Assembly: GCA_029582165.1 (NCBI GenBank)
Contig: CM055871.1
Coordinates: forward strand, 29,620,802-29,684,801
Reading direction: 5' to 3'
Length of the DNA: 64,000 nucleotides
Origin: Portulaca oleracea
Taxonomy: Eukaryota > Streptophyta > Magnoliopsida > Caryophyllales > Portulacaceae
Shown: positions 45,747 to 56,583 of the stretch, one piece after another
Layout of the letters: every line of letters begins with the position of its first letter
Position numbering within the stretch: the stretch's first letter is position 1
Notes under the pieces: generated by a model
What the model saw: the letters and a program-made list of their open reading frames with translations, nothing else
Databases searched by the model: none
What the model was told of the DNA's origin: nothing
Translations under genes and position numbers: made by a program

Positions 45747-46533
45747 ATGGACGGACCCCCACATCGTTGTTGGATGTAGGAGAGGCTTGAACCGCATAGC
45801 AGGGTTATTAGGCAAGAATGGGTTGATGGGGTAGAAACATTTGATGAATTTGCTAAGAGTTCGTCGTATGAGTATTCGGGGACTAGAATGTATCGGTGTC
45901 CATGTGTGAAGTACAAGAATATAACAGGGTATTTAGTCTCGGTGAAGTTAAATATCATTTGTATAGGCGAAGGTTTATGGAGCGATATTGGCATTGGACA
46001 TGCCATGGTGAAGCATTGGGTAACTTTGATGATGAGGTTGGAAGCGGTGACGATGCAGATGGTGAGTCAGTGTCGACAAGTAGTCCTTGAACAACCGAGG
46101 AACCCAATCAACCAACGTGCATATGACAGAACAGAAGAGATTATGAATGATTTCATCACGGCGAATGAGTTGCCTAATGCAGGTGCTCAAGATTTCTATA
46201 ATATGCTTGAAGCTGCTCAACAGCCTTTGTGGGAAGGGTGTGCGACTCATACTAGATGTCCACTGTCGTGAGACTAATGAGTCAGAAGTCGAAGCACAAT
46301 TTGACAAAGCAAGCAACGAACGATATCATGGAGTTGATGAGCGAGAATTGTCCCCAGCCGAACCTAGTGCCTAAAAACTACGATAAGTTGAAAAAGAAAG
46401 TGAAGAAGTTGGGGATGGGCTATGAAACAATTGATTGTTTCCGTAGTGGATGCATGATCTACTATAAGGACGATGTTCATCTTATTGAATGCAAATTTTG
46501 TGGCCATCCTAAAGTACATTTTGGCTACTCTCA
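45747..46533 (+). pseudogene. TNP2-like CACTA transposase N-terminal remnant
   Basis: From the ATG at 45747 the frame reads MDGPPHRCWM and then a stop codon. It continues with EWVDGVETFDEFAKSS and MYRCPCVK, the N-terminal transposase-associated domain of plant CACTA elements. After a frame shift near 45930 it gives RRRFMERYWHWTCHGE, matching that domain's conserved end. Further down, VVRLMSQKSKHNL, CPQPNLVPKNYDKLKKKVK and LGMGYETIDCFRSGCMIYY follow the TNP2 order. Stop, frameshifts and truncation make this a dead copy. Confidence 0.8.
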
Positions 46534-47439
46534 GGGGTCGTTTGGTATGAGAGAGTAGGGGGTTGGGAATGGAAATAAAGGGATGAGGAATAGAATTACC
46601 ATGTTTGTTTCATGGTAATTAAAAAAAGAAGAGAATGGGAATGGGAATAGAAGGGGTCTATTCCCAACAATCTATTACCATGGGGGGTGTGGTAATAGAG
46701 ATTGGGAATTCATTAGTCACTGTTAAATACCAAAATTACCCCTATTTAAAAAAAAATTAAAAACTCATATTTATTCATTTCTTTTGCTTATATTAAATAA
46801 AAACTCTCGTTTATTGTCAATTTTGCTGGCTATCGTCACCTAAACATAGTATTACTTTTGCTTATAATCCCTTGTATTAATTAAATATTATTGTTATTAA
46901 GTATCTTTCGGTTGAGATATTACTAATGCAGTAGGGTTTACGTCTTTTCATTCTATTAATTAAATATTTATTATAATTAATATATTAGTAAACCTAATTG
47001 AGTTATTGAATCTTACGGCAGTTGTCAATAATTGATCTATCACATAAATTTATTGAACCATTCATACTTTGAACGTTTATATACTTGTTTTTAATTTTTT
47101 AATTCATATTTGATGCTTAATTAATTTTTATTAAAATCTTTACGAACTTAATTTTTTTTAAAAAAAAATCATATGGTAATTGATTTTCTAGAAATAAATG
47201 TGTGTTATTTATGACCTTATATCCATTTCAATTTATTAAAACATTCATAAATCAATAAAAGGGTATTTTAGTCAATGTGTGTTTATTTCCAATCCTATTC
47301 CCAATTTGAATTACCACAAAACAAACAAGAAGATTGGTAATTGATAAAGACATATTAATTCCCATTACCATTATGAATTCTCATTCCCAGTGTCATTATG
47401 AATTTCCATTCTCATTCCCATTGCATGCCAAATGGCCCC
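46534..47439. mobile_element. 906-bp MITE-like element inserted in the CACTA gene (TSD TCA)
   Basis: The left end GGGGTCGTTTGGTATG and the inverted right end GGGGCCATTTGGCATG are TIRs (14 of 16 matching). TCA lies on both sides (46531-46533 and 47440-47442). Subterminal GGGAATGGGAATGG-like runs face each other at both ends, a pattern seen in Tourist/Harbinger-type non-autonomous elements. Non-coding interior. Confidence 0.75.
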
Positions 47440-47754
47440 TCAAAGGTATTTAGGGGTCTAAATAGCTCGAACATGAATAAAAGAGATGTATTAAAGCTTC
47501 AATATCATTTTTAACCTTAGTTCTGAAGTCCGACCTTAATCAGACAAGAAATTCAAACATGAGAAGAAAAAGAAAAATGAGACACGAGTCTTTTTTTCTC
47601 ACCCCACAAACTTGAAGGTTTTTTTTTAATTGAGTTCATAAACTTTAAGGTCCAAAAAATTAACATTGAAAACCAAGGATTCAAAACATTAATTATCCTA
47701 AAATAGAAAGTCTAAAATGAAAAAAATTAAAAAACTCTTTATTTTATCAACTAA

Positions 47755-47838
47755 GTCAGGATGGCCGAGTGGTCTAAGCCGCCAGACTCAAGTTCTGGTC
47801 CTCTTATGAGGGAGTGGGTTCAAATCCCACTTCTGACA
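47755..47838 (+). tRNA. tRNA-Leu (anticodon CAA), intronless, with a D-stem mismatch
   Basis: A full cloverleaf can be drawn. The acceptor GTCAGGA pairs with TTCTGAC (one G-T), the anticodon stem CCAGA/TCTGG has loop CTCAAGT, so the anticodon is CAA. A class II variable arm CCTC-TTAT-GAGG and a T-arm GTGGG/CCCAC follow. The internal A box (TGGCCGAGTGG) and B box (GGTTCAAATCC) are good. A TTTT run follows at about 47854. In the D stem, GCC faces GCC, so the middle pair is C-C; a G would be expected. This may reduce function. The flanks (47443-47754 and 47839-48756) show no other gene; 47990-48240 repeats ATGTCACTCAACTTT several times. Confidence 0.9.
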
Positions 47839-48761
47839 AAATATTAATATATTTTCTTCTATCGATTTTATTGCACGTAAACATGGCTTTCAGATAGCTA
47901 ATATTTTGGCACAAATCCCAGGCATAAAACACTCTGCAATTAACTTTCAATTGAAAGTTTGATTACTGTCTAATATTCGGAATGGTTGAAGTAAAATGTC
48001 ACTCAACTTTTCATTTTAGTCAACTTTTAAAAATTGCCATTATTGCTACTCAATTTTCCAAATTAGTAAAAAAATGTCACTTAAATTGCTATAGTAGATT
48101 GTGAATCGGTTGATAGATTGTTTGGATAAAAATGTCACTCAACTTTCTAAAGAAGTCCAAAACGTCATTCAACTTTTCCAAAAATTAAAAAATATCACTA
48201 CCATCAACTAAATTAAAAAAAATGTCACTAGCTTTCATTTATTTAATTAATATATAAAAATATTCAAGGTTGAACGGAATATTAGTTAGAAATACGGACC
48301 GTAATTCTATGACCACCTACTTTTTTCATATCGACTAGAGTCGGACATTTTTTTTGGACAGCCCTACCGTCCACGTATACATAGCTTTTGACCAACTCAG
48401 GAGTCAAGACAATCCCCAACCCAAAATTTTCCCCTCTTTAGATCGATAACATATCTAGCAAGACTATGCGCTACAGAGGTTCAAACATAAATTTAGTTTG
48501 ATTCTGTATTTTTTTTAACGTTATTATGCACTAAGCAAGTTATAAGGATTAAGCCCTAATTACCCTCTTACAAATGTCAAGTTGAAGGGTGTTTTTCATC
48601 TGATATGGTTAATTATTGAAGGAAAGATATTTTACCACATAAGATCAAGTTATTTAAATGTTGAGGTTGGGATTAAACATAATCATAACAATAATTGTGA
48701 ATCCAGAATTCAATATGTCGAATCAATAGAAAATAATATAAACAGGAATACATGAATCTGT

Positions 48762-48914
48762 TGTTAGGAACAGTAAATCTTGTATTTCCAATTTGTTCAC
48801 AATTTTATTTCTTTGTTTTCTTTTATCTTGGAGTTGAGATAATCAATAACATCATTTCTTCAATCTCTCTCCCTCTTCTCTCTTAGTTTCACCAAATTAG
48901 GGTGAAATTTAACA
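48762..48914 (+). repeat. 5' LTR (153 bp, internally deleted)
   Basis: Matches the 3' LTR except for a 59-bp gap. The gap ends fall on a TATCTTG repeat present at both borders in the longer LTR, so it looks like a microhomology deletion. The missing piece includes the TATAAATA box. Confidence 0.88.
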
Positions 48915-49467
48915 TGGTATCAGAGCGGGTTTAATTGCTGTGGTGTGTTTCTTGCTTCTTCCCTCTTCCCCTGATTCGTCAAATTGATTTTCAATAGAGC
49001 CCTAAAACCCATCTTTCACAGGGAGTTGGTATGTGTCAGCGCGTCTTTTTGGCTGCTCCGACAATCACAAACTCTCATCCTCTTTCAATCGCCATTTTCA
49101 GACCTGGGCCATTGATCTGGTCGCCATTAGCGCGCTGGTCTTCGAATTTTGCAGTTCTTCCTAACGACTTTAGGATCTGGGCTCGGACCCTTCACTCCGT
49201 CTCCTCTCTCGGTCGACGCCCACCCCACGCTCCGCCACCAGGTGACCGCCGCCCACCACCAGACGCGACCGAACGACGCCAGCGCAGCCACGATCCACTC
49301 TTAGATCGGCATTCGGCAACCGGAAAACGACTGGCTTTCGTCTCCTCCGCCGAGTCCGGCGACCACTCCGTCCAGTATATGCGCCGATCTTCTTCTCTCT
49401 CCATTCAAGGCGGCTTCCGCCTCTTTCTTCCCCGATTTCGACGCTTCCTTCTTCGATCTGTGAATCG

Positions 49468-49815
49468 ATGGCCATGAGCGATGAAGTGGTAGAAATCGAA
49501 AGTTTAGAAAAGGAGTTGTTGTCGCCGGAGAATGCTAACGGGGACGGAGACGACGCTCTCTACATGGCTTCCTTTGAGAAGATGGAGGAGAAGTTGCTCA
49601 AATATCAAACGCTTGAATGGATTTTGTATTCTTTGCTGTTTCTTTTAGCTTGGGGTATTGGCTTCTTCATGTTCTTGTATCTGCCCGTGCAAAGGTATGT
49701 ATTACGGAAAGATATTCGGTCTTGGAGGCTCTATGTTACCCCTAATTTAATTGTGTATAAAGTTACTAGACCGGTGCCATTCCCTTGTTTTGGTAACAAA
49801 GAAGGAGAAAATTGA
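49468..49815 (+). pseudogene. captured N-terminal fragment of a plant membrane protein (DUF7642-like)
   Basis: It encodes 115 aa starting MAMSDEVVEIESLEKELL, then YMASFEKMEEKLLKYQTLEW, a hydrophobic segment (LYSLLFLLAWGIGFFMFLYL) and YVLRKDIRSWRLYVTPN, YKVTRPVPFPCFG. I recognise this as the beginning of a conserved plant family of unknown function with one or two membrane helices and a PH-like region (family name from memory, not searched). The GC-rich 450 bp upstream would be its 5'UTR. After CFG the frame ends soon at 49813-49815, so the C-terminal half is missing. Intron-free continuity suggests capture through RNA. It sits in a retrotransposon and is probably not a normal gene. Confidence 0.6.
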
Positions 49816-50030
49816 GAATGTTGGGTTTGAAAGCTGACCATCATCTGCTTTTCCGCTATTGGAGCTGGCCGCCTGTATCATATCTGCGGTATTTGAAAGG
49901 GTTGTTTGCCTCGTCCTGTATTGGTTTCTTGTGTCACATTTTTCAGTAAATCTCGTGTGAAAGTAGGGTAAAATCTTGAGCATTGGGTGGAGATTTCCCT
50001 TTCATTCACCATGTCTCGTAAAAAAGGATT

Positions 50031-50165
50031 ATGATTGATCCGTGTGATCCTTTCTTCGTTCTTTCGTCCGATCAACCAGGAAAGTCTCTATTAGGCCAAT
50101 GTATTCGCCGGAGACAATTTCAATACCTGGAAAAGTTCGACAATCTATCTTTCTTTGGTCATTTG
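50031..50165 (+). pseudogene. copia gag N-terminal remnant
   Basis: The translation MIDPCDPFFVLSSDQPGKSL, then after a frame shift AGDNFNTWKSS, parallels the gag start of the copia element at 61838 (IIDPCDPLYIHPSDQPGLSL ... GEDFDTWKRS). This shows the small element derives from that copia lineage. Confidence 0.75.
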
Positions 50166-50306
50166 ACTCCACGGAGTTCTTCCGTGTTTACGTCCATTTC
50201 ACCCGTTATTACGAGTTGTGGTGATGGCGAGGAAGCTGTTGGAGTTAAAGTTCAAGATTTCCATTGTTGGCAAATTGGAGTTTTGACACCCTCCAATTTG
50301 AGGGGG

Positions 50307-50518
50307 TGTTAGGAATAGTAAATCTTGTATTTCCAATTTGTTCACAATTTTATTTCTTTGTTTTCTTTTATCTTGTTTCTTGGTTAGTTAGGGAGGTTGG
50401 TTATAAATAACCTACCTCTCCCCCTTGTATCTTGGAGTTGAGATAATCAATAACATCATTTCTTCAATCTCTCTTCCTCTTCTCTCTTAGTTTCACCAAA
50501 TTAGGGTGAAATTTAACA
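50307..50518 (+). repeat. 3' LTR (212 bp, complete)
   Basis: Begins TGTTAGGAATAG after a purine tract and ends TTTAACA. It contains the TATA region GGTTATAAATAACC lost from the 5' copy. Confidence 0.88.
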
Positions 50519-50523
50519 TCTGT

Positions 50524-53316
50524 TGCGGTTGTTAGACCTCTTCAAGCGATATGGTTAGATTTTCTAGATCAACACTCATTTAGAAGAGAACTCACAAAGA
50601 AAACTCTTTCTCACTAACGATGGGATATTAGAAAGAAATATCTGTGTGCGACCTATAGGCCATAATCGTATATATAATAGTCAACCCCTTTAGGGTTTTG
50701 ACCTGTCACTATTCTATCTACCATGGAATATAAGTCATTGGTCTCTACAATTAGAGCTCACATGTTACATGATACATTAAGGCCCAACATACAATTATTG
50801 GACCATTTGTAGACGGACTATAAACTATGACAGTTATTGTGATGTATATTCATTTACATATAAACTCACCGTTGGATTATTATCCAACATTGAAATGTTG
50901 AATTGTGGATATGTCGGAAACCTACAAGTAATTTAAATACACATCATAGGTGCAGCGACGAAGGAACCACTCAGACGAACTTTCAGAAGATAATTGTCGT
51001 CAGGCTGATCTCCAGTTCATCTGGAACTCGCAAGCCCACAGGAAGCAACAATATGGAAATTGATGGTGCCTGGAGGAAGTCTTTAGAAGATGTTACTGCA
51101 CGGGTCCAAATTATTAATAGTTAGATAGCTGTTGAGGATCGATTTACTAGGTTTTGTGTCGAGTGTCCTTGGCAGGCGATGGTTCGAGCTTTAGAAGTAG
51201 TTCTCGCTCATGGGATCTAATCCAACCGGAAGGTTTTAAGGATTTTAACAAGACTCCACATAATTGGTTGTTGTGCTGAAAGATCATAAGCGGGCAAACT
51301 TGAGAATAGGACATCATCTTCACGCTTGCTGCATATTAATAAAGTTTATGGATGCAATTCAAGTTAGCAAAGTGCCCAGAGACCGAGTTAGCCCAGCCCA
51401 CGACATCGTGATTCAAGCAGTAAAAAGTTGGAGGGACTAACTTTCGTGTTCTTAAGTCTTGTCTTTGTTTGTTTGTATTCTGTCTTGTACGGCAAAAAAA
51501 AAAGGGAATATGAGTTAGAATATTAACAAGGGATATAATTTATCAGCATGGGGTTCCACCATGAAGTAAATTGCATTTATCATATACGAGGTTTGTTGTA
51601 ACAAATTTTTAACACTCTACTTGTAACAAATAACTTTTATCATACCCCACCTTTACAAATAACTTTTATCATACCCCACCAATAATTATAAAATTAGTTG
51701 CGGTAAGTCCAACAAAATGTGAGCGGAAAACTGATATGACGATTTTAACCCTATGTATGTACACTAAGTGACGAATCTAACCTTATTTGTGTAAACTAAA
51801 ATGTGATCCCCTTATGTTAATTTAGACGAAAACAACTTCAATTCCCCAAATGTTAAGTGTCTCCTTTTATCCCTCGTCTTCTTTGAAGTTAGTAAAAACT
51901 CTTCCTCGTTCATAAATACTGGCCAAAACTCGTGGTCACTCATGGATGTTGAGAATGGTGAATTTATGTGCGTTTGATGAAGTTAAAAATCTCCACTTCA
52001 CAACTATAATCTCTGGGTGTGTTTTGTGAAGACTTGAAGCATTTTGAGCACTGGAATATGGATATCTAAGGAGGATGACATCGTCTATTCATTATTAAAA
52101 TTACATTTTCACTGGAAAATCCAGAGAAAAACTAGTACATGAAAATTTAGAAGGTAAAAGAACCTACAATTATGGTGAGATAGGAAGTAAAAATTATGGT
52201 TTGGTGAGGTAAACTAATACATTAAAGTTTGTGACCAGGCTTCTGTCTGGCCCAACACGGGCATGTTGAAGGGATACGAGCCATGCCTTGTTATGTGTTC
52301 TTCTCTTCTCCTTTCTAGTCTTCCAAAGGGGAACTCGGGCTCAAGTAGGTGAAAAATTGGTTCGGAACCACATTGAGGATGATTCAAGTCAGGGCTACGT
52401 TGACCCTTAATTATGCCCCTAGGGTGCCTCGGGGGTAGCCCATGAACTCATATTTGGCCAGGTGAAAAGGCCCATGGTCGAAGGCCCGAAAGTACTTGGA
52501 AAGTACGAGAATGTCCTGAGTCCAAGCCTTGATCAAATGAGATTCTCAAATGTCCGAAAGGTCAACCCCATAAGCATGTGAGTCCAAGCGAATCAAAAAG
52601 TGAGAACAAATTCGAAAATCACAGAGGGATCGAGGAAAGAATAACAACCATAAATATGTTGACAAATACACATAACTCAATAGTAGAATTTGGGTTAGAA
52701 TATTAACAAGGGATATACCTTATCATAATGGGAGTAAACCCGTTATCAAAAAATGAAATGGCAGTAAACCGTGTAATGTTGTGTTGCATTAGCAAATATG
52801 CCCCAGCAAGGACAATACATCCTCACAATAGTGCCTCAGACTAGTGATATAGCTTAATTTATATCAACATGCTTATGTTCTGAAAAATGGACAATTCCTA
52901 TTGAAATAGGACAAAATATTGACAAATGACAACCGAAAGCATTCTAATTATCAAATGAAAGAAATCAGAATAATCCACCCCTATGTTTCAAGTTGGAAGA
53001 ATAGTCCCAACAGAAGACACTAGAAATATGTATTAACCTTTTTATATCAAGTTGAACATCATACTACGAAACCCTAATATATATCAACAATGTCCCAAAT
53101 AAAAACCATTCTATTTTTCAGAACAATCATTGTCAAGGAAAAATATGGGAAGATTACCCCCCTCTACAAATCCTTCAAACCTAAATTATTACCCAATCTT
53201 TCTCTAACTTTATATAAGTATATCAAAAGTTGTGAGGGGAATCCCCTACCCCCCCTCCTCCCGAAACTTAAATTATCGTCACCATCAAATCGCGGATAGG
53301 TGTGGAGACATCAAGT
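50524..53316. other. intergenic DNA; possible A-tailed retroposon end at ~50930-51502
   Basis: No gene was supported. Around 50930-51502 the composition is more balanced and the stretch ends in a 10-A run (about 51495). This could be the 3' end of a LINE or a processed transcript, but no domain is visible. Around 51535 and 52690 the phrase TTAGAATATTAACAAGGGATATA recurs, a ~25-bp repeat 1.15 kb apart. The last part is 3' flank of the carrier gene. Confidence 0.3.
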
Positions 53317-54768
53317 CTAAGCACCACCGGATCCATATTTCTTGCCAAAGACGATGACCTGGAGCTTGTCATAACCGGCCAATACACCAGCACCGGCTAT
53401 GGCACGAAGGATGTTGGCACCGGCACCTTTGAAGAGGGACTTGGCACCTTCATTCTTGAGTATCTGAGCAAAGCAGTCTAGGGAGCTCTTGTACTTGACC
53501 GCCTCACCAGATGTCATCATCATTCTTCTACGGACAGTGTCAATTGGGTATGAAGCAAGTCCAGCGCCGTTGGTGATCAGCCAACCAAGAGCAAAACTCG
53601 CAAAGAAGTTATCCTACACTCCAAAAATTGCCAAAACTCAAATTAGATGGTCAGAGAGTGCAAGTGTGAAACAAGCAACATCCTTGCAACAAAATCAAGA
53701 GTATAGTGGTAAAATACTGGCAACTCAAAACACAAAGACAATGGTGATGAAATGAGTATTAAGAAACAAACCTGCAACTTTCCAGTCAAAAGCACAGGCT
53801 TCAAAGAGTCATACATTCCAAAGTAAAGCCCACGGTAGACAATGATGCCAACACAGGAGATGTTGAATCCACGGTATAACCCAGCAAGACCATCAGATGC
53901 CCAGGTCTTACGATAGACATCAACTAGACTGTTGAACTGCCTTTCTCCTCCTTTCTTTGCAGCCTTGGCGTCATTAGCCAAACGGGTACGTGCATAGTCA
54001 AGGGAGTAGACAAAAAACAATGAAGACGCACCAGCAGCGCCCCCAGATGCCAAGTTACCAGCAAACCATTTCCAGTAACCATCCTTGTCCTTTTTGAAGT
54101 TGAACATCCTCTTGAAGTAATCCTTGAAAGCAAAGTTTAAGGCCTGAAAAAATGGTCACCAATGATATAAAACATCAGAATATGGAATATTGATTAAGAA
54201 AACCAGCAAAGTTAGAATGGGTGAAGCATGCATATATTATACCTGAGTTGGGAAGTAACGGATGACGTTGGCAGTGTTTCCTCACCACAAGGACATGGCA
54301 CCTTCTTCCTGCATTGTTCTCTTAAAGCAGTCACCAATGCCCTTGTAGGGCTCAGAAAGACGCCCGGCTTTGAGCATCTCATCCTGGTTTTGAATCAACA
54401 GCTTGACCCGCTCAATTGGGGCTGCAGCAGTTTTAGATACAGCAGCAGAAACTCCTCCCATGAGAAAATCGATTGCAAACCCGGCAATCCCTTTCTCTGA
54501 TGGAGCATGGGCAACAACAGGTGGCTCCACCATGGAAATCATTGACAAATAATCTTGGGTCAGTCCATATTTTGGGTATTGCAACGTCACGTTGGAATAG
54601 TTTCCATAGGAAAAATGCCTTTGCTGCAATGCAGAGTTTTGGAAGGCTCCATAACATGGTTGGGTGATCGATGAGAAGCCACGGTTGAAATGAAATTGCT
54701 TATTAGCAGCCTTCTGAATAACTGAAGGCTGTTGGTTTATCTCAGCCATTACGTTTGCTGTCAAATCC
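53317..54768 (-). CDS. mitochondrial ADP,ATP carrier gene with a premature TGA
   Basis: This inner-membrane carrier exchanges cytosolic ADP for mitochondrial ATP. Coding exons on minus are 54749..54243, 54143..53772 and 53613..53317, all with GT-AG introns, giving 391 codons. The start [10 protein letters not shown] begins a plant-type N-terminal extension. Three carrier repeats follow with [24 protein letters not shown] and the ADP/ATP carrier signature [12 protein letters not shown], ending [10 protein letters not shown]. At codon 156 (54284-54282) a TGA stands where the family has Arg in the LWRGNTAN motif. One C-to-T change from CGA would produce it. Only 155 aa would be made as written. 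Everything downstream is intact, so this is a young null allele, a recently dead copy, or a sequence error. A splice acceptor at 54769-54770 shows a 5'UTR intron. Confidence 0.88.
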
Positions 54769-55246
54769 CTGTGGGGCAAATATCATTACATTCTGCTCAA
54801 TAGTTTCTACTATATGTTGTTATAAGCCCAGCATAAAAGAGGTTACATATGAAAAAATAGAAAGATGCTAATGAATATATACAAAGTGGCTCTATACTAG
54901 TTATAGCAACTAAAACATATTTTCAAGGAGTATAGGAATCATCATTTACAAATTACTATAAAACTTCAAGCTAAAACATAACACACCAAATAGACATGAC
55001 ATAACTAATAATGCATCCAAGACAAATCTACATGCATAAGTGAATTTATGAATATACAAACAACCCTTCATCTTCATAGATACATGATAAAAAGTTGGCT
55101 TCCATGAATAAGGGCATAGCCTCCCCTCTTCAAACATGGCTCCTGATCAAGTCTCTATTCAAAGTGTACTATCCTTTTCTCATAAATTAAGAATATAAAA
55201 TCTAAATTCTAGTCTACATGGAAATCTAAAATCAGACTACTTGTTA

Positions 55247-55508
55247 CTACGCCTGTCCGAATTTGTTTGTCACACTTACTACCTTTACAAAACCTAGGAA
55301 CATCAGTAAGAGGGTGAAAAGTTTATAAATTGCCCAAATTGCCACTACAAAACCCTTGACAAAAATATTAAAAAAATGTTGAAATTCTAAACAAATTATT
55401 TACTAGGGATAAAATGGGAATAAAAACAATTGTTGAAATTGTAAAACTGACAAACAAAATGAGACAAAAGAATTGGTTATTGTGACAAATATTTTGGGAT
55501 GGAGGTAG
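55247..55508. mobile_element. 262-bp Stowaway MITE in carrier 5' intron
   Basis: The left end TA|CTACGCCTGTCCGAATTTG and the right end ATTTTGGGATGGAGGTAG|TA are imperfect TIRs with TA on both sides. Both inner ends carry GACAAA[CT]A motifs, as in the copy at 6189. Confidence 0.7.
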
Positions 55509-55527
55509 TAATTAATGACACCAGTGT

Positions 55528-55767
55528 TAGCACCGGCAAAAATTCGAGTCTTGGTAAAATCGGGTCTGTCAAATTCGGTTAATGTCAAAATTTGGACGAA
55601 AAATTGATGTCCCAACCTGTTTTTTGGGGTTGGACCGGGTTGAACAATTCATACCAAACTAAATTCGAGTTCGGACAATAGTAAAAAGATCGGATTTGGA
55701 CGAAACCAGTTTTTTTCGGGTCGGACGCATTCGGGCATTTGGGTATGATAAAATGTTATCAGCGCTA
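55528..55767. mobile_element. 240-bp hAT-type MITE, older copy
   Basis: The left end TAGCACCGGCAAAAATTCG and the inverted right end TAGCGCTGATAACATT match the family at 34860-35134. Flanking octamers ACCAGTGT and ACTAGCAT differ only by transitions at three sites, consistent with a decayed 8-bp TSD. Confidence 0.65.
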
Positions 55768-56583
55768 ACTAGCATTCAAAACTCCTTTAATAAAACAACA
55801 GTCTCCCTACTTCCCTGCAATGTATAATGTATTATTATAAATTTCTCCAAGATCCCGAGAATTCAAGCTAAAAAAAAAAAAAAAAACTCGTATTATTTGG
55901 TAATACATACAAAAGTAGTTACAAACATTAGCAGTAAACAATCCTCCTACTGCGTATGACACAAAACAAAAATATTCGACCTGCAAACACACGCTAGCAA
56001 TTGTTAGGATATGCAATTGAAATGCAAGTAAATTTAGCTCATCCGAGCATATGAATCTCGACATTTGATAGATTTAAATAATCGTATCGAACCCAACAAA
56101 ACACATCAAAATGATCTATGTACAGTATACTAATAGAAACGAGCCAAAAAAAATTGTTACAGAGTGAGCATGGAGACGATCAACGAATCAAGTTTCATCG
56201 AATTAAAAATAAGTATAAATTAGAATAGAATAAAAAACCCTAGCAAACAGAGAGCCTTACAGAGAGTATCGATCAAACTGCCAACTGAATGCGTTTGATT
56301 AGAAATGAATAGTGAATGATGAATTTCGACAAATCGTCAACTTTGTAATAAAAGGAAGAATAAGAGAAAGAAACGAATGGATGGCCAGAGCTTGGGATGT
56401 GGGGATGGAGGGGAGAGAATGGAGGAGAAGCTCGCAAATTTTAGTATGGAGGAGGCACTTGTGTGTATGCCTTGCCCCATGAAAACTCCAAGTAGGTCGC
56501 ACGCGCCTAATTCTTTTTTTTTTTTTTTGGTTTCTTAAAGAGGTGGTAATATTTTTTTTATAGAGAAAAGTATTTTCAATTTA

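Larger units (their letters stand above)
44018..46533 (+). mobile_element. 5' part of a CACTA (En/Spm) transposon
   Basis: It begins with the CACTA terminus CACTACTAAAAATT at 44018. The first ~450 bp hold many copies, in both directions, of a subterminal motif like ACTCACGCCA/TGGCGTGAG (for example about 44072, 44300, 44325, 44420 and 44445), typical of CACTA elements. A possible leader and splice donor (ATCAAG|TAAGTTT) lies near 44559, then AT-rich intron-like DNA with an (AT)n tract, then transposase-related coding remains from 45747. It is cut off at 46533 by another transposon, and no 3' terminus was found. Confidence 0.8.
48762..50518 (+). mobile_element. miniature LTR retrotransposon carrying a captured cellular gene fragment
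   Basis: 5' LTR 48762-48914 and 3' LTR 50307-50518 share start TGTTAGGAA and end TTTAACA. Perfect TCTGT pentamers (48757-48761 and 50519-50523) flank the element. TGGTATCAGAGC right after the 5' LTR is the initiator-tRNA primer site. A GAGGGGG purine tract abuts the 3' LTR. The interior (~1.4 kb) has no protease, RT or integrase. It contains a GC-rich leader plus a membrane-protein reading frame (49468-49815), and a short copia gag remnant (50031-50165). It is non-autonomous. Confidence 0.88.
54769..56480 (-). other. 5'UTR intron and probable non-coding first exon of the ADP,ATP carrier gene
   Basis: On minus, a CT-rich non-coding exon probably occupies about 56480-56261 and ends CTCT|GTAAGG (donor at 56260). 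The intron runs ~1.5 kb to the CCCCACAG acceptor at 54769. A 5'UTR intron is common in plant carrier genes. Two MITEs (55247-55508 and 55528-55767) sit inside it. The transcription start is not determined. Confidence 0.55.

Noticed and set aside
47755..47838. Chloroplast-derived trnL
   Set aside because: Sequence, variable arm and A/B boxes fit a nuclear tRNA-Leu(CAA), not the plastid gene.
49031..49477. 148-codon Arg/Pro-rich frame before the captured gene
   Set aside because: GC-rich leader sequence with frames open on both strands; looks like a captured 5'UTR and not a protein.
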